A DNA stretch of 64,000 nt from JAIOSF01 sp047159865 (GTDB lineage Bacteria > Campylobacterota > Campylobacteria > Campylobacterales > Arcobacteraceae). The position numbers were made by a program, and so were the translations under genes. This document shows positions 44,584 to 52,940 of the stretch, one piece after another. Location of the stretch: positions 1,302,001-1,366,000 of the forward strand of contig NZ_AP038804.1 in NCBI RefSeq assembly GCF_047159865.1. Reading direction: 5' to 3'. The notes under the pieces are model-generated. The model was not told where the DNA came from and searched no databases. It saw only the letters and a program-made list of their open reading frames with translations. How positions within the stretch are numbered: position 1 is the first letter of the stretch; every line of letters starts with the position of its first letter.

Positions 44584-45753
44584 CTAGAAAGAGTATGTAA
44601 GCATTGCTGCTAGTTTATCTTGATCATCATCACTATCTTCAGCATCTACAGAAGAGTAAAATGCACCAAATGATAATTCATCCGTAATTGCTATATCTGC
44701 TGTTAAAAGTATTTCTGAAGCTTCTTCATTTTTAGAAGCTCCATCATCATATTCAGATTGTGCATATTGTGCACCTAATGCAACGATAGAAACTTCTGCC
44801 CCAACATTTACATAAAAAGTGTCAGAATTAGTTCCATAAATGTAATCTCCTAGTTCTTCAGAAGGATCAATATTATCACCTAATGTAGAAATTGAACCAA
44901 TCCCTCCATCTTTATCTGTAGTAATATAACCAGCAGCTAAAGATATATTTGAAATAGTTGTTCCCACTTCAAGATGTGCAATAGAACCATCTTCAGTTGC
45001 CGAATCATCTTCGCTTGTAGCCGCATAATGAGCTGTTAAGTCTATATTTGAAACAGAAGCTGTAGCTTTTAAACCGTAAGCACTAAAGTCATCATCACTA
45101 CCATTTTCTACTCCATCCGTTAAGTCACCATCGTTCATACTAGCATTTATAAAATAAGGGTTGATAACTACATTTTCAATACCTTCATATTTAACATCAA
45201 TTACAGTAGCACCACTATCACCGATATCTGCCATTTTTCCTAAATTAGTATCAGCATTAGCTTCCATAAATCTTGTAGTATGACCAACTACAACAGTTGT
45301 ATCCGGAATAGCTGTAATTTCAGCTACAACTGCTTCGTGAAAATCACCAATCCATTCTAAATCTATCTCTTGTCTACCTGCAATAATTGTTCCATAGTCA
45401 GATGTGTATGAAATATTTGCTGTACTTAATACAGCTTCAGAATCATTATCTTTATCTTCTGTATAACTGTTGATATAATCACCATCATTTTTTTCTGAAA
45501 ATTTATGGTTTGTTCTTCCACCAATAGCAGCTTTAAATCCATTAAATGAATCAGTTTCATACTGAATTCCAATAGAGCTATTTGTAAATCCTGTATCTTT
45601 GTCTCCATTATTTAAGTCAACGCTTTCTGTATATATAGAGATGTCTCCACTTACTTTACCATTTGCAAATGCATCTTTAATAGATGAACTATCTGCAAGA
45701 GCTCCTGTAGTTAACAATGACGCTGCAACTGTACTTATGTATAATTTTTTCAT
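44584..45753 (-). CDS. Outer-membrane porin (Campylobacterota major-porin type)
   Basis: The 389-residue protein has a signal peptide (MKKLYISTVAASLLTTGALA) and ends in a beta-strand with terminal Phe (KLAAMLTYSF), the outer-membrane assembly signal. The body alternates short amphipathic strands and acidic Asp/Asn/Ser-rich loops, as in trimeric porins of this phylum (MOMP/OprD-like). The very acidic loops suggest a cation-selective pore. A Fur-box-like sequence lies about 35 bases upstream, so iron regulation is likely; it could then serve iron or divalent metal uptake. The substrate is not readable from sequence. Confidence 0.85.
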   Translation of the reverse strand: MKKLYISTVAASLLTTGALADSSSIKDAFANGKVSGDISIYTESVDLNNGDKDTGFTNSSIGIQYETDSFNGFKAAIGGRTNHKFSEKNDGDYINSYTEDKDNDSEAVLSTANISYTSDYGTIIAGRQEIDLEWIGDFHEAVVAEITAIPDTTVVVGHTTRFMEANADTNLGKMADIGDSGATVIDVKYEGIENVVINPYFINASMNDGDLTDGVENGSDDDFSAYGLKATASVSNIDLTAHYAATSEDDSATEDGSIAHLEVGTTISNISLAAGYITTDKDGGIGSISTLGDNIDPSEELGDYIYGTNSDTFYVNVGAEVSIVALGAQYAQSEYDDGASKNEEASEILLTADIAITDELSFGAFYSSVDAEDSDDDQDKLAAMLTYSF

Positions 45754-45787
45754 ATATAAATCCTTTTTGATAATTATGGAAGTTTAT

Positions 45788-45806
45788 AATAATGATTATC
45801 AATCCT
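45788..45806 (-). promoter_or_regulatory. Fur-box-like operator upstream of the porin gene
   Basis: On the minus strand the core GATAATCATTAT (45789-45800) is identical to 12 contiguous positions of the classical 19-bp Fur consensus, with about 14 of 19 matching overall. It is about 35 bases before the porin ATG, a position where Fur would block transcription. Confidence 0.6.
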
Positions 45807-45875
45807 ACCTTAAAGAAAGTATGAATTTTTAATTTATTTAAACTAATAGTCGTAGTATATAAGATAATAAGATTT

Positions 45876-45909
45876 TTGTATACAGAATTATTGTATATTT
45901 AGTATACAA
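45876..45909. promoter_or_regulatory. Three-copy TTGTATA operator array upstream of glutamate mutase operon
   Basis: TTGTATAC at 45876-45883, TTGTATA at 45891-45897 and the inverted copy GTATACAA at 45902-45909. The first two are direct repeats 15 bases apart; the second and third form a dyad. The array is about 60-90 bases before the expected transcription start, a typical activator position. Confidence 0.55.
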
Positions 45910-45955
45910 TACGCTGTAATATTTAACTTAAATCTTTTTATTAACTTGATTAAGT

Positions 45956-45961
45956 TATAAT
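45956..45961 (+). promoter_or_regulatory. -10 promoter element for the glutamate mutase operon
   Basis: Consensus TATAAT 36 bases before the mutase S-subunit ATG. A dyad TAACTT-GATT-AAGTTA (45942-45957) runs into it and could be a second regulator site. AAGAGGA just before the ATG is the ribosome site. Confidence 0.55.
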
Positions 45962-45997
45962 TAAATCAATAAAGAATTCAAATATGTAAGAGGAAAT

Positions 45998-46414
45998 ATG
46001 AAAGTTGTAATAGGCGTAGTAGGTAATGATATCCATGTGGTTGCAAATAGACTCATTGATATCTCCTTACAAAGTAGAGGTTATGAAGTATTTAATTTAG
46101 GTGTAAATACTTACTTAGAAGAATTTATTGATGCAGTAATAGAAACAGATTCAAAAGTTCTTTTAATTTCATCATTAAATGGTGAAGCAGAAGGTTGGTG
46201 TAGAGATTTATTAGTGCTAAAAGATAAATACAAGTTAGATGATGTTGTATTTGTTATTGGTGGGAACTTAAGTGTTGGAGAAGGAACTGAAAGCCAAATT
46301 GTACCGCAGTTTAAAGAGTATGGTTTTGATCTTGTTTTTCATCAAAAAGATTTAATGGAAGGTCTTGATACTTTAAATGACTTTGTAGAAAAGAAATTTG
46401 GAAAGGTTAAATAG
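45998..46414 (+). CDS. glmS: Glutamate mutase small (cobalamin-binding) subunit
   Basis: The S subunit binds the lower face of adenosylcobalamin for the carbon-skeleton rearrangement of glutamate to 3-methylaspartate. The 138-residue protein has the His-on motif Asp11-x-His13 in GVVGNDIHVVANRL, the SSLNG loop and FVIGGNLSVGEGT, and its length equals known GlmS proteins (about 137). The canonical DxHxxG motif ends in Ala16 rather than Gly. Note this symbol also denotes an unrelated glucosamine enzyme. It starts an operon with glmE, glmL and an AMP ligase, with AAGAGGA before the ATG. Confidence 0.9.
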   Translation: MKVVIGVVGNDIHVVANRLIDISLQSRGYEVFNLGVNTYLEEFIDAVIETDSKVLLISSLNGEAEGWCRDLLVLKDKYKLDDVVFVIGGNLSVGEGTESQIVPQFKEYGFDLVFHQKDLMEGLDTLNDFVEKKFGKVK

Positions 46415-47779
46415 ATGAGTTTATTACAACGAGATAGAGATATTATCCTTTCAAATGAATATGTAGATAACTTTGATTTTGCTGAAGTTGAAGAGTTTGT
46501 AAAAAATGCAAGTAAAAATCTTTTTATTTCACATGCTTTTAAAAATAATAAAGGGAAAACATTAGTACAACCTCGTGGTGGATTTCCTACATATGATAAA
46601 ATGTATTCTTTATATGAACAATTTGCTCCTGTAGTTAATGTTTTACCTATGACAATTGATTCTCATACTAGACTTAACGATTATGGTAGTGCTGCTAAGA
46701 TGCTTCGTTTATCAGAAGAAACAGAAACAGATCTTTTAAATGGTTATCCTCTTATTAATCATGGTTATAGAACAACAAGAAAAATGGTAACTCATTTTGA
46801 TACACCTGTAAGTTTAAGACATGGTACACCAGATGCTAGACTTTTAATTGAGTTAGCAATAGCTTCAGGTGTATTTGAAATAGAGGGTGGACCAATCACA
46901 TATATTTTACCTTACTCTAAAAACTTCCCACAAGATAAAGCATTTTTGTATTGGAAACATGTTGAAAGAGTATGTGCAAAATACTCAACTATAAATGAAC
47001 CAATCAACAGAGAATCATTTGGACCATTAACTGCTACATTGGTACCACCATGTATTACTATAGTTATTCAAATTGCAGAGATGATGTTATCTTTAGAAGA
47101 GGGTGTAAAGTCATTTTCTGTAAGTTTCGCACAAACTGGTTCTTTAAATCAAGATTTAGTAACATCAAAAGTATTAAGAAAACTTGCAACTAAATATGCA
47201 CATAAAATTGGTGTGACTGATGCAACTATAAATTTAGTATATCATCAATGGATGGGTGCTTTCCCACGAGATAAGTTTAAATCAGATTCATTAATTGATG
47301 CTGGGGCTATGATTGCTAAAATGGTAGGGGCAGACAAAATCATCACAAAAACTAGAGCTGAAGCATTTGGTATTCCTACAAAAGAAGACAATGCTCAAGC
47401 TGTTGCAAATGTGCAATATACTTTAGATATGTTACAAGGAATTCCTGCTTTTGTAGATGAAGAAGAGGAAGAGAATCTTACGAATCAAGTAAATGAAATT
47501 TTCGAAGCAATTTTTAATGATAAAGCAGACACATTATGGAGAAAAGTATTTAACTCTATTAAAAATGGAATCATTGATGTACCTTTTTCTCCTCACATTA
47601 TAAATAACAATGAACTTATAACTGTAAGAGATAAACAAAGTAATATTAGAATCTATAAAAAAGGAAAACTTCCTATCTCTGATAAAAGTTTCAAATATGA
47701 ACAATCAAAAATAGACTTAGGCGCAAATCCAGATTCTGTTGTAAATCAAATAATTCATGATATTGGAGTGATGTTATAA
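46415..47779 (+). CDS. glmE: Glutamate mutase large (catalytic) subunit
   Basis: The E subunit forms the TIM barrel that holds glutamate and the adenosyl radical. By comparison with my memory of the Clostridium cochlearium enzyme, the substrate arginine claw is conserved as Arg54 (VQPRGG), Arg86 (IDSHTR) and Arg135 (LRHGTPD), with Glu157 (IEGGPITY), Tyr163 and Tyr167, all at a constant offset. That supports glutamate as true substrate. The protein has 454 residues, about 30 fewer than the clostridial form, mainly at the N-terminus and C-terminus. It begins immediately after the glmS stop and its stop overlaps the glmL start. Confidence 0.9.
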   Translation: MSLLQRDRDIILSNEYVDNFDFAEVEEFVKNASKNLFISHAFKNNKGKTLVQPRGGFPTYDKMYSLYEQFAPVVNVLPMTIDSHTRLNDYGSAAKMLRLSEETETDLLNGYPLINHGYRTTRKMVTHFDTPVSLRHGTPDARLLIELAIASGVFEIEGGPITYILPYSKNFPQDKAFLYWKHVERVCAKYSTINEPINRESFGPLTATLVPPCITIVIQIAEMMLSLEEGVKSFSVSFAQTGSLNQDLVTSKVLRKLATKYAHKIGVTDATINLVYHQWMGAFPRDKFKSDSLIDAGAMIAKMVGADKIITKTRAEAFGIPTKEDNAQAVANVQYTLDMLQGIPAFVDEEEEENLTNQVNEIFEAIFNDKADTLWRKVFNSIKNGIIDVPFSPHIINNNELITVRDKQSNIRIYKKGKLPISDKSFKYEQSKIDLGANPDSVVNQIIHDIGVML

Positions 47780-48960
47780 TGAGTAATTCAAAAATGTTAA
47801 TAGATGTGGGTAGTACATATTTTAAAGTAGCTACTGAAAATAAAATATCTCACCACTTTAGAAATTTCGATAAAAATATTTATGATGATTTAGTGTTGAA
47901 GTGCGGTGATGAACTTAACAATTGTGACAAAGCAGATATTCAAATATGTAGTTCAGCTAATGGTGGATTAAGTACACTTATTATTGGACTTACAGAGTCT
48001 TTTTCTTTAAAATACGCTTCAAATATTGCTTATAATTCAGGTATTAATATTATTGAAACTGTAGTATATTCTCAAATTGATACATATCCAATTCCATCTG
48101 AGATGTTAGATGTTGTTATAGTTGTTGGTGCAATCGATAGTGTAGAAAAAGTATATGATCAAGTTTTAATAGATTATCTTTCTAAATTAAACTATTCAAA
48201 TATAGTATATGTAGGTAGTGTAACACAACATGATTTTTTAACACAAAATATCCCAAATATTGTGCTTCTACCAAATATCATTGACAATAAATTAAAAATG
48301 GTAGAAGATGACTTAAAAGAATACCTTACAAATCTATATCAAGCAGATATCATGGGTAAAGAAGATATCAAAAGATTATATGAACTTACATCAAATCAAA
48401 TATTTTCAACACCTTATATTGTAAATAAATCATTACCTTTAATCCATACAAAACTGGATGTTGCTGATCCATTTATAGTAATTGATATTGGAGGGGCTAC
48501 AACAGACATCCATTACAGTAAAGATTTAGTAGATGACAATATTATTACAAATAATGAGTATGATAGATTAGTATTTAAAAAACTAGGTGTTTATAAGTCA
48601 AGAGAAAGTTTAGTACATACTGCAAAAAACAATGAATTTGTATATGAGTTACTTGCACATTTAAATACAACAGAAAATATGCTTGATGAAGTGAGTGAAA
48701 AATCAACAAAGTTATTAATGCAACTTTCAATTTTCTTGGTATTATATAAAATTTCACACCATCATAAATCGTATTTAAATATTAAACTTGATACACTAAA
48801 TTCAGTAGTATTAACAGGTGGTATTACAAAAGTTTTAGACGATGTTGAGATGGAAGATATTCTTTCATTTTTTTATAAAAAACTTTTAAATTATGATACA
48901 ACACCAACACTAGTAGTAGATAGAGACTATTCTATCTGGACTCTAGGTATGAATAAATAA
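47779..48960 (+). CDS. glmL: Glutamate mutase reactivator GlmL (MutL)
   Basis: GlmL proteins are ASKHA-fold ATPases encoded between mutase subunits and thought to reactivate the enzyme by exchanging damaged cobalamin. The 393-residue protein has the first phosphate loop MLIDVGSTYFKVA, a CSSANGGLSTLIIG segment characteristic of the family, the second loop FIVIDIGGATTDIHYS and adenosine motif VVLTGGITKVL. It is shorter than clostridial GlmL (about 460). ATG overlaps the glmE stop by one base. Confidence 0.87.
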   Translation: MSNSKMLIDVGSTYFKVATENKISHHFRNFDKNIYDDLVLKCGDELNNCDKADIQICSSANGGLSTLIIGLTESFSLKYASNIAYNSGINIIETVVYSQIDTYPIPSEMLDVVIVVGAIDSVEKVYDQVLIDYLSKLNYSNIVYVGSVTQHDFLTQNIPNIVLLPNIIDNKLKMVEDDLKEYLTNLYQADIMGKEDIKRLYELTSNQIFSTPYIVNKSLPLIHTKLDVADPFIVIDIGGATTDIHYSKDLVDDNIITNNEYDRLVFKKLGVYKSRESLVHTAKNNEFVYELLAHLNTTENMLDEVSEKSTKLLMQLSIFLVLYKISHHHKSYLNIKLDTLNSVVLTGGITKVLDDVEMEDILSFFYKKLLNYDTTPTLVVDRDYSIWTLGMNK

Positions 48961-48970
48961 GGAGTTAGAT

Positions 48971-50548
48971 ATGTCTATAAATAGTATAAGAAATTTAGTT
49001 GAAATAGCAGCACTAAAAACACCTAATAAAATAGCTTTAATTGATAAAGTTGAAAAGTTAACATATCCTGAAGTTCTAGAAAAAGTAAATAAATTAGCAC
49101 ATTATATAAATACTTTAAATCTAAAAAAAGGGAGTAGAATAGGGGTATATGCAAATAAGAATATACAAAATGCCTTATCTATCTTAGCAATTCTTTCTAC
49201 TGATTATGTTTTAGTGCCTATTACAAAATTATTAAAGTCAGAACAAGTTGAACATATTATTAATGATTGTGATATATCTTGTATGATTACAGATGAACAA
49301 AAGTTAAAAACTTTAAAAGAAACTTCATATAATAGAAAAATTATTACAATTGAAACATGTGATAGTGAGTTAGTTTCATTTGAAGAGATTTATAAATGTT
49401 ATACAAGTGAATATAGTTGTGCTATAAAAGGTCATAACAATGCAGTTATTACATATAGTTTTGCTTCTAGTGGTTTTCCAAAAGGGGTTGTAATATCGCA
49501 TAAAAATCTTATAGATAGTGCAAGAGTAGTTAATAACTATCTTCATATAGAAGAAGATGATGTTTTATCAGGAATTTTATCTTTTAGTTTTGACTATGGA
49601 TTAAATCAATTATTTACATCTTTTTATGCAAGAGCTACTTTTAGTATTCATAGCTTTTTTACACCGAGTGACTTTTTTTCACATATATTAAAAGATAAAA
49701 TTACAATATTAGCCGCAATGCCTATAAACTTTACAATGATGTTTGATGAAGATAGTCATAGATTACCAAGTCCTGCTCAATTAGAAAATGTAAGAGTAAT
49801 TACATCATCAGGTGGAAATGTTACATCTTCTATGATTGAACAAATAGAAACATATTTTACAAATGCAAAATTTTATTCTATGAGTGGTCATACAGAAGCT
49901 TTCAGATCTGCATATCTGGCTCCAAGTCAACTAAAAATTAGACCAAATTCCATTGGTAAAGCAATTCCAGATGTTGATTTATATGTAATCAATGAAGAGG
50001 GTTATGAATGTAAACCAAGAGAAGTAGGTCAGCTTATCCATCGTGGAGCTGGAATATATAAGGGGTTTTGGAACTCTAAAGAAGACACAGATAATAGTTT
50101 TAAAAGTATTAAGATTTTAGAAAATGTTATAGACCTTGGAAATGGACTAATTGATGAGGTAGTTGTTGCAACTGGCGATTATGTCTATAAAGATGAAGAG
50201 GGGTATATCTTTTTTGTGAGTCGTCATGATGATATGATTAAGACAAGTGGATATAGAATAAGCCCTTTAGAGATAGAAACAGTTGTATTAAATAATATTA
50301 CAGAGATTAAAGAGTGTGCTGTCTTTGGAATAGAAAATGAAAAGATTGAAGAAGAGATTGTTTTAGTTTATAGTAGTCAAAGTGAACTACCTAAAAATGA
50401 AATTATTTTTGAAATAAAAAAACATCTTCCAACATATATGGTACCTACAACAATTGTATTTAAATCTAATATGCCAATGCAGTCAAAAGACAATACTAAA
50501 ATAGATAAAAAAGTCTTAAAAGATGAGATACTAAGAGTTAACTCTTAA
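48971..50548 (+). CDS. AMP-dependent acyl/amino-acid ligase of the glutamate mutase operon
   Basis: The 525-residue ANL-superfamily enzyme should activate a carboxylate as an acyl-adenylate and transfer it to CoA or a carrier protein. Visible motifs: P-loop YSFASSGFPKGVVISH (about 162-177), YSMSGHTEAFRSAYL, TGDYVYKDEEGYIFFVSRHDD with the hinge region, GYRISPLEIE, and the catalytic Lys510 in NTKIDKK. It resembles the acyl-CoA ligases of exosortase-type clusters and stand-alone adenylation domains. There is no carrier or condensation domain. It is 10 bases after glmL in the same operon, so 3-methylaspartate is an attractive substrate, but that is inference. Confidence 0.85.
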   Translation: MSINSIRNLVEIAALKTPNKIALIDKVEKLTYPEVLEKVNKLAHYINTLNLKKGSRIGVYANKNIQNALSILAILSTDYVLVPITKLLKSEQVEHIINDCDISCMITDEQKLKTLKETSYNRKIITIETCDSELVSFEEIYKCYTSEYSCAIKGHNNAVITYSFASSGFPKGVVISHKNLIDSARVVNNYLHIEEDDVLSGILSFSFDYGLNQLFTSFYARATFSIHSFFTPSDFFSHILKDKITILAAMPINFTMMFDEDSHRLPSPAQLENVRVITSSGGNVTSSMIEQIETYFTNAKFYSMSGHTEAFRSAYLAPSQLKIRPNSIGKAIPDVDLYVINEEGYECKPREVGQLIHRGAGIYKGFWNSKEDTDNSFKSIKILENVIDLGNGLIDEVVVATGDYVYKDEEGYIFFVSRHDDMIKTSGYRISPLEIETVVLNNITEIKECAVFGIENEKIEEEIVLVYSSQSELPKNEIIFEIKKHLPTYMVPTTIVFKSNMPMQSKDNTKIDKKVLKDEILRVNS

Positions 50549-50553
50549 TATCT
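50526..50553. terminator. Palindrome at the ligase/yqiA junction
   Basis: TAAGAGTT and AACTCTTA are a perfect 16-bp palindrome, extended by AGATA and TATCT after one mismatch. It covers the stop codons of both convergent genes. No long T-run follows. Confidence 0.45.
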
Positions 50554-51095
50554 TCTCCTATAAATGAACAGATACTTTTAAAGTGTCTGTCTAGATTCTC
50601 AAATCTATGGCTACCTTTTTTCTCTATGAGAATTTTTCCTTTTTTATATCGTTTGTTAGCTATTTTATAATTTAACACGCTGTCAGCTTTTTGTAATAAA
50701 ATATAAAAATTCTTGTGATTTAATTTTTTTGGTTTTATTTTAAATTTTTCAAGTTGTTTAAGATGTTTTTTCTTCCATTTAAAAGTTGTTCCATCTTGAG
50801 TAGTATTTTGCCCAAGATATACTTTAGTTGTTTTATAAGGATTGACAGAGGGATTAATAAGGATTGTTTTTAAATTATATTTAGTGGAAAGATATGTTGC
50901 ATAAAAACCACCCAAAGAACTTGCAATAATTGAAGTAATTTTTTTTTCTTTTATCACTTTTTCAAGATAACTTATTGCATTTTTTGGTTTGATAGGATGT
51001 TGTGCAAGTATAATTTTATCTTTGAACTGTTTTTTTAATATTTTTGAAGTATGAGAATTTTTGGTAGTCCGAAATCCATGTATGTAGAGAATCAA
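50538..51095 (-). CDS. YqiA/UPF0227-family esterase
   Basis: A 185-residue small alpha/beta hydrolase of the YqiA type, which in E. coli has acyl-CoA esterase activity. It shows LYIHGFRTT at the N-terminus, nucleophile Ser in IIASSLGGFYA and His in KKGSHRFEN near the C-terminus. Start is TTG, with AAGGA 6 bases upstream. It converges on the ligase gene with an 11-base overlap. Confidence 0.85.
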   Translation of the reverse strand: MILYIHGFRTTKNSHTSKILKKQFKDKIILAQHPIKPKNAISYLEKVIKEKKITSIIASSLGGFYATYLSTKYNLKTILINPSVNPYKTTKVYLGQNTTQDGTTFKWKKKHLKQLEKFKIKPKKLNHKNFYILLQKADSVLNYKIANKRYKKGKILIEKKGSHRFENLDRHFKSICSFIGEDIKS

Positions 51096-51144
51096 ATATA
51101 ATCCTTAATCTATAATATACACTTAAAATAGCATAATTATATAA

Positions 51145-51167
51145 AATTATATTGATTCTATATAATT
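51145..51167 (-). terminator. AT-only inverted repeat after moeA
   Basis: AATTATAT and ATATAATT flank a 7-base loop in the 78-base gap between moeA and yqiA. Weak, purely AT, so only a possible terminator. Confidence 0.25.
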
Positions 51168-51173
51168 AAAAAG

Positions 51174-52382
51174 CTAAAGTAAAATAACTTTAACTCTATC
51201 TCCTTTAGTTAAGTTATTACTACTTTCTTCTTGTATTAATAATCCTGGATTTCCAAGCATATTAGTTAGTATTGCACTTGTACCATGTTTTTTACCTTCA
51301 AAATTTATATGATATGAGCCATCTTTAAAACTAACATTACAAGCTGTAAAGTTAGTTTTATTACCTTTTTTACCAAAGTTTTCATCTATAATGGCCTCTA
51401 CTATATTAAGAGATTCTATAGATCCTTTAAATTTAAAAAGTAAAGGTAATATATACAATATAAATGTAACAGTGCTAGAGTATGCAAAACCAGGAAGTCC
51501 AATGATAAATTTTTCACCTTTTTTTGCAAAAAGTATATGTTGTCCTGGTTTGATTAAAACACCTTGAAAGAGTACTTCACACTCCAATTCATCTTTAATG
51601 ACATCTTTTACAAAATCATAATCCCCAACACTCACACCACCAGTAGTAACTACGATATCTGATTTTAAAAGTGATTGTTTTAGCAGACTTATTATAGATT
51701 CTTTATCATCTTTTACTACACCCATTTGTAATACATTTGCACCATTTTTTTTAGCAATTGCTTCTAGTGTAAGATGATTTGAGCTTCTTATTTGAGCATC
51801 ATTAGTCTGTAGTTCTCCTACATCAAGTATCTCACTTCCTGTACTTGCAATGGCAATTGTTGGTTTAACATATACTTCAACTTGAACAATATTTAAACTA
51901 GCCATCACTCCGATTTGAGCAAAATCGATTAATGTGCCTTTTGGAATAAGAAGTTCATTTTTCTGATAGTTTTCACCTACATTTCGAACTGCGAAGTTTT
52001 TTGGAACTTCTTTAGTTATGATAATAAACTCACCTTCAACGGTAACATTCTCTATAGGAATTAATGTATCACTACCTTCTGGCATTAAAGAACCTGTAAA
52101 AGTTTTGATTGTTGTTCCATTTGATACAGATGATTCTACAACTGTACCTGCAGGATTTTTATCAATAATCTCTATTTTACCAAGTTGTAAATCTTCATGC
52201 TTAATAGCGTAGCCATCCATTCCAGATGTTTTAAAAGCTGGAGAGTTTTCTTGCGCTACTATATCTTGTGCTAAGATTCTATTGAGAGTATCTGCAACAA
52301 AAATCTTTTGGGTTGATAAATTTGAAATATTAATCGAATTTAATATTTCAAGAGATTGATTGTAAGTTATAAATTTTTTCAT
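51174..52382 (-). CDS. moeA: Molybdopterin molybdenumtransferase
   Basis: MoeA inserts molybdenum into adenylated molybdopterin. The 402-residue protein has the N-terminal SGMDGYAI motif, the MoeA beta domain (VGENYQKNELLIPKGT) and the MoCF-binding domain VVTTGGVSVGDYDFVKDV, with GLPGFAYSS and the C-terminal barrel domain. The ATG at 52382 is chosen; an AAGGA lies rather far upstream (16 bases), and a TTG at 52397 is too close to it, so the start is less certain. The molybdoenzyme gene soxC is 2 kb away. Confidence 0.94.
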   Translation of the reverse strand: MKKFITYNQSLEILNSINISNLSTQKIFVADTLNRILAQDIVAQENSPAFKTSGMDGYAIKHEDLQLGKIEIIDKNPAGTVVESSVSNGTTIKTFTGSLMPEGSDTLIPIENVTVEGEFIIITKEVPKNFAVRNVGENYQKNELLIPKGTLIDFAQIGVMASLNIVQVEVYVKPTIAIASTGSEILDVGELQTNDAQIRSSNHLTLEAIAKKNGANVLQMGVVKDDKESIISLLKQSLLKSDIVVTTGGVSVGDYDFVKDVIKDELECEVLFQGVLIKPGQHILFAKKGEKFIIGLPGFAYSSTVTFILYILPLLFKFKGSIESLNIVEAIIDENFGKKGNKTNFTACNVSFKDGSYHINFEGKKHGTSAILTNMLGNPGLLIQEESSNNLTKGDRVKVILL

Positions 52383-52416
52383 AAAATATGATATCAAATC
52401 CTTACATAAATGGTCT

Positions 52417-52854
52417 TTAATTGGTTATTTGAATTGTATCATTAATTTGTATCGTTCCACCCTGAACAACTCTTGCAAAGATTCCACGACTGTTTTTCAG
52501 TAATTGAGGGACTTTATCATCTATCTTGTTTAGTCCATTGCAAATGGTACATTCAATTGTAATCTCTAAAATAACATCACCAATCAATAGTTGTGTTCCT
52601 TTTTCTAAATCATAGGGGTTAAAATCGACCAATATATTTTCACCAAGTTCTCCATGTGTGGCATTTATTTTTTGTTTGTTCATTAACTCATAAGCGTAAA
52701 TTGATGATAATAAAATAGAACGATCTATATTTTTATTGTAAAATTTATCTTCTTGTATCCCTTGAAAATCAACAAAAATATTTGATTTGGAAACTCTTGT
52801 TTTTGTTTTCTTTTGAGAAATAAATAATTTTTGTATTTTTCCTACTATTTTCAA
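52417..52854 (-). CDS. MOSC-domain protein
   Basis: A small single MOSC domain (about 145 residues), the sulfur-carrier fold at the end of molybdenum cofactor sulfurases. The conserved Cys is probably in TIECTICNGLNKI, and FVDFQGIQEDKF and THGELGENILVD match the family core. The start is taken as TTG at 52854 because AGGGA lies 5 bases before it; longer frames run into non-homologous hydrophobic sequence. It precedes moeA by 34 bases, so both probably serve Moco handling. Confidence 0.82.
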   Translation of the reverse strand: MKIVGKIQKLFISQKKTKTRVSKSNIFVDFQGIQEDKFYNKNIDRSILLSSIYAYELMNKQKINATHGELGENILVDFNPYDLEKGTQLLIGDVILEITIECTICNGLNKIDDKVPQLLKNSRGIFARVVQGGTIQINDTIQITN

Positions 52855-52940
52855 ACTATCCCTTTTTACTGTATTTATATAAAATATATTTCCAATATGA
52901 TAACATAAGAGCAATTAAGAAAATAATATGAGGAATATGT

